Shown here: one piece after another, positions 5,320 to 5,770 of the stretch
Layout: every line of letters starts with the position of its first letter
How positions within the stretch are numbered: position 1 is the stretch's first letter
From: an uncultured Clostridia bacterium
GTDB taxonomy: Bacteria; Bacillota; Clostridia; Oscillospirales; Acutalibacteraceae
DNA: 5,770 nucleotides
Direction: 5' to 3'
Assembly: GCA_937915775.1 (NCBI GenBank)
Contig: CALGGQ010000041.1
Span: 1-5,770, forward strand
Notes under the pieces: generated by a model
Told to the model about the DNA's origin: nothing
Seen by the model: the letters and a program-made list of their open reading frames with translations, nothing else
Databases searched by the model: none
Program-made: the position numbers and the translations under genes

Positions 5320-5770
5320 TTATTTAACAACTCTTACCGCGCCTCTGTCAACCACAATCGGCGCGCCGTCCGGCATACTGTCAAGCTGAACCTTGAGCCT
5401 GCCGGTCAGCACGGCAGCATCCACAACGACACCTCTGCCCTCGCGGCAATCCACAACAGCGCCCTTCGGCGGAGTGATGCTGTTAAGGTATTCATAGGAA
5501 TTCTGCTCATATTTCAGGCAGCACATCAGCCTGCCGCAGGCGCCGGAAATCTTTGACGGATTGAGGGAGAGCCCCTGATCCTTTGCCATCTTTATGGTGA
5601 CCGGCGCGAAATCCGTCAGATGCCCCGCGCAGCACAACTCCCTGCCGCAGGTGCCTAAGCCGCCTATTATCTTTGTCTCGTCACGCACACCTATCTGACG
5701 AAGCTCTATCCTTGTGTGAAAACAGGATGCCAGATCCTTCACCAGCTCACGGAAATCCACTCTCGCGTCC
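5320..5770 (-). CDS. ricT: RicT (YaaT) PSP1-domain protein, C-terminal part (cut by the right edge)
   Basis: The last 149 codons of RicT, which in Bacillus forms the Fe-S RicA-RicF-RicT complex that assists RNase Y in mRNA maturation and influences competence, biofilm formation and sporulation. The fragment carries the family core: VDFRELVKDLA, then TRIELRQIGVRDE, then the paired cysteine motifs TCGRELCC and ACGRLMCC, with IKMAKDQGLSLNPSKISG between them. These six cysteines fit the cluster-ligand region of the family. Two more cysteines occur in ASCFH and VVDCRE. A GTG at 5760 could be taken as a start, but it encodes the Val of the conserved VDFREL segment. The frame continues upstream (Asp-Ala-Arg) to the edge, so the true start is outside; about 100 or more N-terminal residues are missing compared with typical 270-300-residue homologues. 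No terminator follows the stop, so readthrough into the ferredoxin gene is possible. Confidence 0.93.
   Translation of the reverse strand, partial: DARVDFRELVKDLASCFHTRIELRQIGVRDETKIIGGLGTCGRELCCAGHLTDFAPVTIKMAKDQGLSLNPSKISGACGRLMCCLKYEQNSYEYLNSITPPKGAVVDCREGRGVVVDAAVLTGRLKVQLDSMPDGAPIVVDRGAVRVVK

Noticed and set aside
5320..5760. A complete 146-residue gene starting at GTG 5760
   Set aside because: The Val belongs to the conserved VDFREL segment in the middle of RicT, and the frame continues in register to the window edge, so this is an internal codon of a truncated gene.
1..5770. CRISPR array, tRNA, insertion sequence or other mobile element
   Set aside because: No spaced direct repeats, cloverleaf, transposase-like protein or flanking inverted repeats with target duplications were seen.

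Overview
The window looks like chromosomal DNA of an anaerobic, Gram-positive, Clostridia-type gut bacterium (Oscillospiraceae/Ruminococcaceae-like by general impression; no taxon is proven). The grounds are a clostridial 2[4Fe-4S] ferredoxin, a RicT/PSP1 protein, an iron-type alcohol dehydrogenase with the hydrophobic N-terminal extension seen in Clostridia, a Gram-positive signal peptide on the lipase, strong AGGAGG-like ribosome sites and TGnTATAAT promoters. No mobile element, CRISPR array, tRNA or rRNA was seen.

Layout from left to right. (1) 1-757, minus: N-terminal third or less of a LacZ-type GH2 beta-galactosidase that runs off the left edge. (2) 845-2200, minus: complete secreted family I.5 lipase with its Ser-Asp-His triad and four zinc ligands. 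(3) 2423-3634, minus: complete iron-containing alcohol dehydrogenase; its start is better placed 18 bases inside the longest reading frame. (4) 3762-4991, plus: a cytoplasmic Asp-box beta-propeller that resembles NanI-type GH33 sialidase along its whole length but has lost most of the sialidase catalytic residues. (5) 5049-5219, minus: a 56-residue 2[4Fe-4S] ferredoxin. (6) 5320-5770, minus: C-terminal half of RicT (YaaT/PSP1), running off the right edge.

Almost every gene is its own transcription unit. The lacZ-like gene, lipase, alcohol dehydrogenase, propeller and ferredoxin each have a recognisable sigma-A promoter. Hairpin terminators follow the lipase and the dehydrogenase, and one 13-bp hairpin serves the convergent propeller and ferredoxin genes. 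No terminator is visible after ricT. The spacers are very compact: the lipase terminator touches the -35 box of the lacZ-like promoter.

The genes do not form one pathway. The beta-galactosidase, the secreted lipase and the sialidase-derived propeller fit a host- or diet-glycan and lipid feeding lifestyle. The dehydrogenase and ferredoxin fit fermentative redox metabolism. RicT is a housekeeping RNA-processing and developmental factor. No clear novel multi-gene system is visible. The best candidate for something undescribed is the catalytically eroded, non-secreted NanI-like protein with palindromes over its promoter.
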